From: Hondaea fermentalgiana
Taxonomy: Eukaryota; Sar; Bigyra; Thraustochytrida; Thraustochytriidae
NCBI GenBank assembly: GCA_014084085.1
Contig: NPFB01000109.1
Coordinates: 152,102-189,506 of the forward strand
Direction of reading: 5' to 3'
DNA: 37,405 bases
The notes below the pieces were generated by a model. That model did no database searches. It was not told the DNA's origin and worked only from the letters and a program-made list of their open reading frames with translations. This document shows, one piece after another, positions 35,516 to 37,405 of this stretch. The translations under genes and the position numbers were made by a program. Each line of letters begins with the position of its first letter. Position 1 is the stretch's first letter.

Positions 35516-36806
35516 TCCGAACTGCAGTGAACTAGTGAATTATTAGTTATACACAGAATATTTCTCCGCAATGAAGGGGGGTAATTTATTTATATAAAAC
35601 ATGAAAGGCGTTGTAGAAGCGCACTCTGTAAGCCCATGCCACGTGCCAATGATTTGATATCAGTAGGTCCTTTGCAAACGTAGTCTCTATGAATATGGGC
35701 CAAGGTTCAGGATCCACCTTGTAAAAGCTTGTTACCTGAACATTCCCTTTGCGCAAGTCGGCACTGCACAGCTTGCAAACTTACACTGGTCCGTCAGCCC
35801 CTCCTTTGCTATGAACTACGAGACACCTTCCAGGCGCGAATTTTGTGACGGTTCTGCTCCCCTCAGCGCATCCATCAGGACGGAATTCGATCGGATCGAA
35901 CACTGGCCTGTTCGCGTTGATAAGTTCCTCGATGCCATCGCGATTGTAAAGAACGCCTGCAATGTTACTCTGCCTTTTTTGGCATATTTGAGACAAATCA
36001 GTAGCGCCAAGGCGAAGTATTTTCTTGCAAAATGTGTAGAGCAGACGAGCGCCGGCCTCGGTGTCGAATCTGGGATACTGTTTAGGCCAGCGCCGAAGTG
36101 TCATTGAGCCATATCACGCTTACGGGTACGATTAGGCAAGGACACTTTTTGTTGATGCGATGGAATGAGAGGCAGAGCCGCGGCAAGGACGGCATTCGAA
36201 GCTGGCCGTGGCTAGGTTGGTCAAGTTCAGTCGGAAATTTGAGGCGCTCAGAGCAAGTCGCAGTCGGCCCCATTTAGCCTCCGCGCGTCGTATCCAAATT
36301 TGTATTTTGAGTCATGATGCCGCGGAAATTCTTGCGCGGCTCTTTCGTGCCAGACAAAACTTCTTTGCGACCCCATTCTTGATGATAAGGAAGGAACGCC
36401 GATTGGATGACGAAGCACACTTGACGATGACCACTCGAAAAGGTCAGTAGACGGAGGATGAGTTGCTACTGAAGGGATGTCTGGGTAAGAGATGGCACTC
36501 TCCCTACCATGATCCTCGAGACAGTATCAATTGGAAAAGCTTCTCATCAGCATATAGTGCTTGAGGTGCGCTCTCCTTGCAATTGTAGTCGTGCCCTCGA
36601 AGATTTGTGACGCCGCCGCCGCATCTCCCGCAACCCATACCCGCTGCGTCGCGTGCAACAAAAAAGACCGAGAGGGCAAAAAAGTAAAGCAAAAGTTTAT
36701 AAGTGAGATATAACTACTGCGTCGCAGTGAGTGATCTCAAACAGTTAATGTCGGTCGCCCACCCACGCAGGAATGGCACACGGCAGCGCAAAGCCGCACC
36801 GCACGA
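35516..36806. other. AT-richer region without a convincing gene
   Basis: About 1.3 kb. Near 35,575-35,605 it is AT-rich (GGGGTAATTTATTTATATAAAAC). Several frames of 60-107 codons exist on both strands; only one is listed, at low confidence. No repeat family or transposon end was recognised. Confidence 0.45.
35781..36104 (-). CDS. Hypothetical protein, weak
   Basis: 107 residues with an ATG at 36104. Segments such as A-R-L-L-Y-T-F-C-K-K-I-L-R-L-G and G-I-E-E-L-I-N-A-N-R-P look protein-like. A 98-codon frame overlaps it on the + strand, also with an ATG, so the strand is not certain. No family recognised. Confidence 0.25.
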   Translation of the reverse strand: MTLRRWPKQYPRFDTEAGARLLYTFCKKILRLGATDLSQICQKRQSNIAGVLYNRDGIEELINANRPVFDPIEFRPDGCAEGSRTVTKFAPGRCLVVHSKGGADGPV

Positions 36807-37405
36807 TTAGGTCCCAGGTTCGATTTCTTGGACATGCAAGACGTGAACCATCCCGCTATCGTCGCCAATAACGTAAACACTTCCCTGGCGAGCTGATCGT
36901 GTAATGTGGTAATCCGTCGTGAAGCCTATTCCTTCGCTAAACTTCACATGCGTTCCGTTCTCAACGTTTACCAACGTGTTTGTTCCAAGTGTAGTCGATG
37001 CTTTCGCTTCATCCGCGTCAAATGCCTCGTCCGTTCGAGCGTTCCAGTAAAGAGTTTTATTGCGTGACTGTGAAACGACGGTGTCGCCCTGTATCGCTAC
37101 GCTGGTGACTGCATCAAAGTGCCACTTCAACACGTGCTGCTCCTCGCCCGAAGTAGCGTTCCAGATGCGGACCGTGTTGTCATCGGACCCACTGACGATG
37201 GTGTCGCCCTGTATCGCCACGCTGTTGACCCAAAGAGAGTGCCCCTTCAACACGTGCTGCTCCTCGCCCGACGTAGCGTTCCAGATGCGGACCGTGTTGT
37301 CGTCGGACCCACTGACGATGGTGTTGCCCTGTATCGCCACGCTGTTGACGTCACCAGAGTGCCCCTTCAACACGTGCTGCTCCTCGCCCGACGTAGCGTT
37401 CCAGA
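36807..37405 (-). CDS. WD40 repeat protein, 3' part, cut by the window edge
   Basis: About 199 codons to the TAA at 36807; the frame is still open at the right edge, so the start lies outside. It contains parts of at least four WD40 units, two of them nearly identical: G-H-S-x-x-V-N-S-V-A-I-Q-G-[DN]-T-I-V-S-G-S-D-D-N-T-V-R-I-W-N-A-T-S-G-E-E-Q-H-V-L-K. The third unit is more diverged and the last degenerates into a non-repeat tail with V-Y-V-I-G-D-D-S-G-M-V-H-V-L-H-V. Beta-propellers of this sort bind proteins or peptides. Near-identical tandem units recall fungal NLR-type propellers (HET-E/HNWD), but any N-terminal effector or NTPase domain would lie beyond the window. Confidence 0.8.
   Translation of the reverse strand, partial: WNATSGEEQHVLKGHSGDVNSVAIQGNTIVSGSDDNTVRIWNATSGEEQHVLKGHSLWVNSVAIQGDTIVSGSDDNTVRIWNATSGEEQHVLKWHFDAVTSVAIQGDTVVSQSRNKTLYWNARTDEAFDADEAKASTTLGTNTLVNVENGTHVKFSEGIGFTTDYHITRSARQGSVYVIGDDSGMVHVLHVQEIEPGT
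37081..37405 (-). repeat. Tandem 120-base WD40 units
   Basis: The period is exactly 120 bases (40 codons). 37141-37200 and 37261-37320 differ at two positions; 37201-37260 and 37321-37380 differ at about six, mostly in one cluster; 37381-37405 equals 37261-37285. The unit at 37081-37140 is more diverged. The array continues past the window edge. Confidence 0.9.

Noticed and set aside
36801..36830. GGTTCGATT resembling a tRNA T-loop
   Set aside because: No matching acceptor, D or anticodon stems around it; it lies in the WD40 coding end.

Overview
The window looks like nuclear DNA of a free-living eukaryotic microbe. The proteins are eukaryotic in type: a Golgi tether, cilium proteins, ion channels, a cyclin, an RNA polymerase II CTD phosphatase and SH3 adaptors. 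Genes sit on both strands, are mostly intron-poor, and are separated by a few hundred bases rich in simple repeats. Four genes need a spliceosomal intron (GT..AG, about 130-385 bases) to make sense. My best guess is a flagellate stramenopile, perhaps a thraustochytrid or other labyrinthulomycete. That rests on gene style (a Crinkler-type kinase, high GC, few introns, ciliary genes), not on a marker gene. No rRNA, tRNA, CRISPR array or intact transposon was seen.

Layout, left to right. 1-5.7 kb: a triple-SH3 adaptor ending in a CaaX box (+), a p25-alpha/EF-hand-like protein (-), a doubtful small ORF, and a kinase-like gene (-) whose upstream part lies in several reading frames. 6.2-9.8 kb: a large Slo-type potassium channel (+). 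10.1-13.1 kb: a twin CX9C protein with one intron (-) and Golgi tether subunit COG6 (-). 13.4-22.1 kb: a cluster that looks ciliary, with an LRRC34-like protein (-) divergent from dynein regulatory complex subunit DRC3 (+), a polycystin-2-like channel (-) and a long coiled-coil protein (+). 22.7-24.4 kb: a stand-alone 3-dehydroquinate synthase (+) with a 385-base intron and an unexpected C-terminal tail resembling the SPIRAL1/Jupiter (JPT) microtubule-protein motif; an imperfect tandem duplication spans its stop codon. 24.6-27.0 kb: a GC-dense, repeat-rich stretch without a convincing gene, leading into a Pho80-type cyclin (+). 28.2-29.4 kb: an FCP1-like phosphatase with a BRCT domain (-). 30.8-34.3 kb: two short-chain dehydrogenases around a TPR protein. 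35.0-35.5 kb: a frame-broken or spliced unknown gene. The right edge cuts a WD40 gene built of near-identical 120-base repeats.

The genes do not form an operon-like pathway. The one functional neighbourhood is the ciliary group at 13.4-19.7 kb. Many nominal ORF starts are GTG or TTG codons; where an ATG is available I moved the start to it, and where none is I say so.
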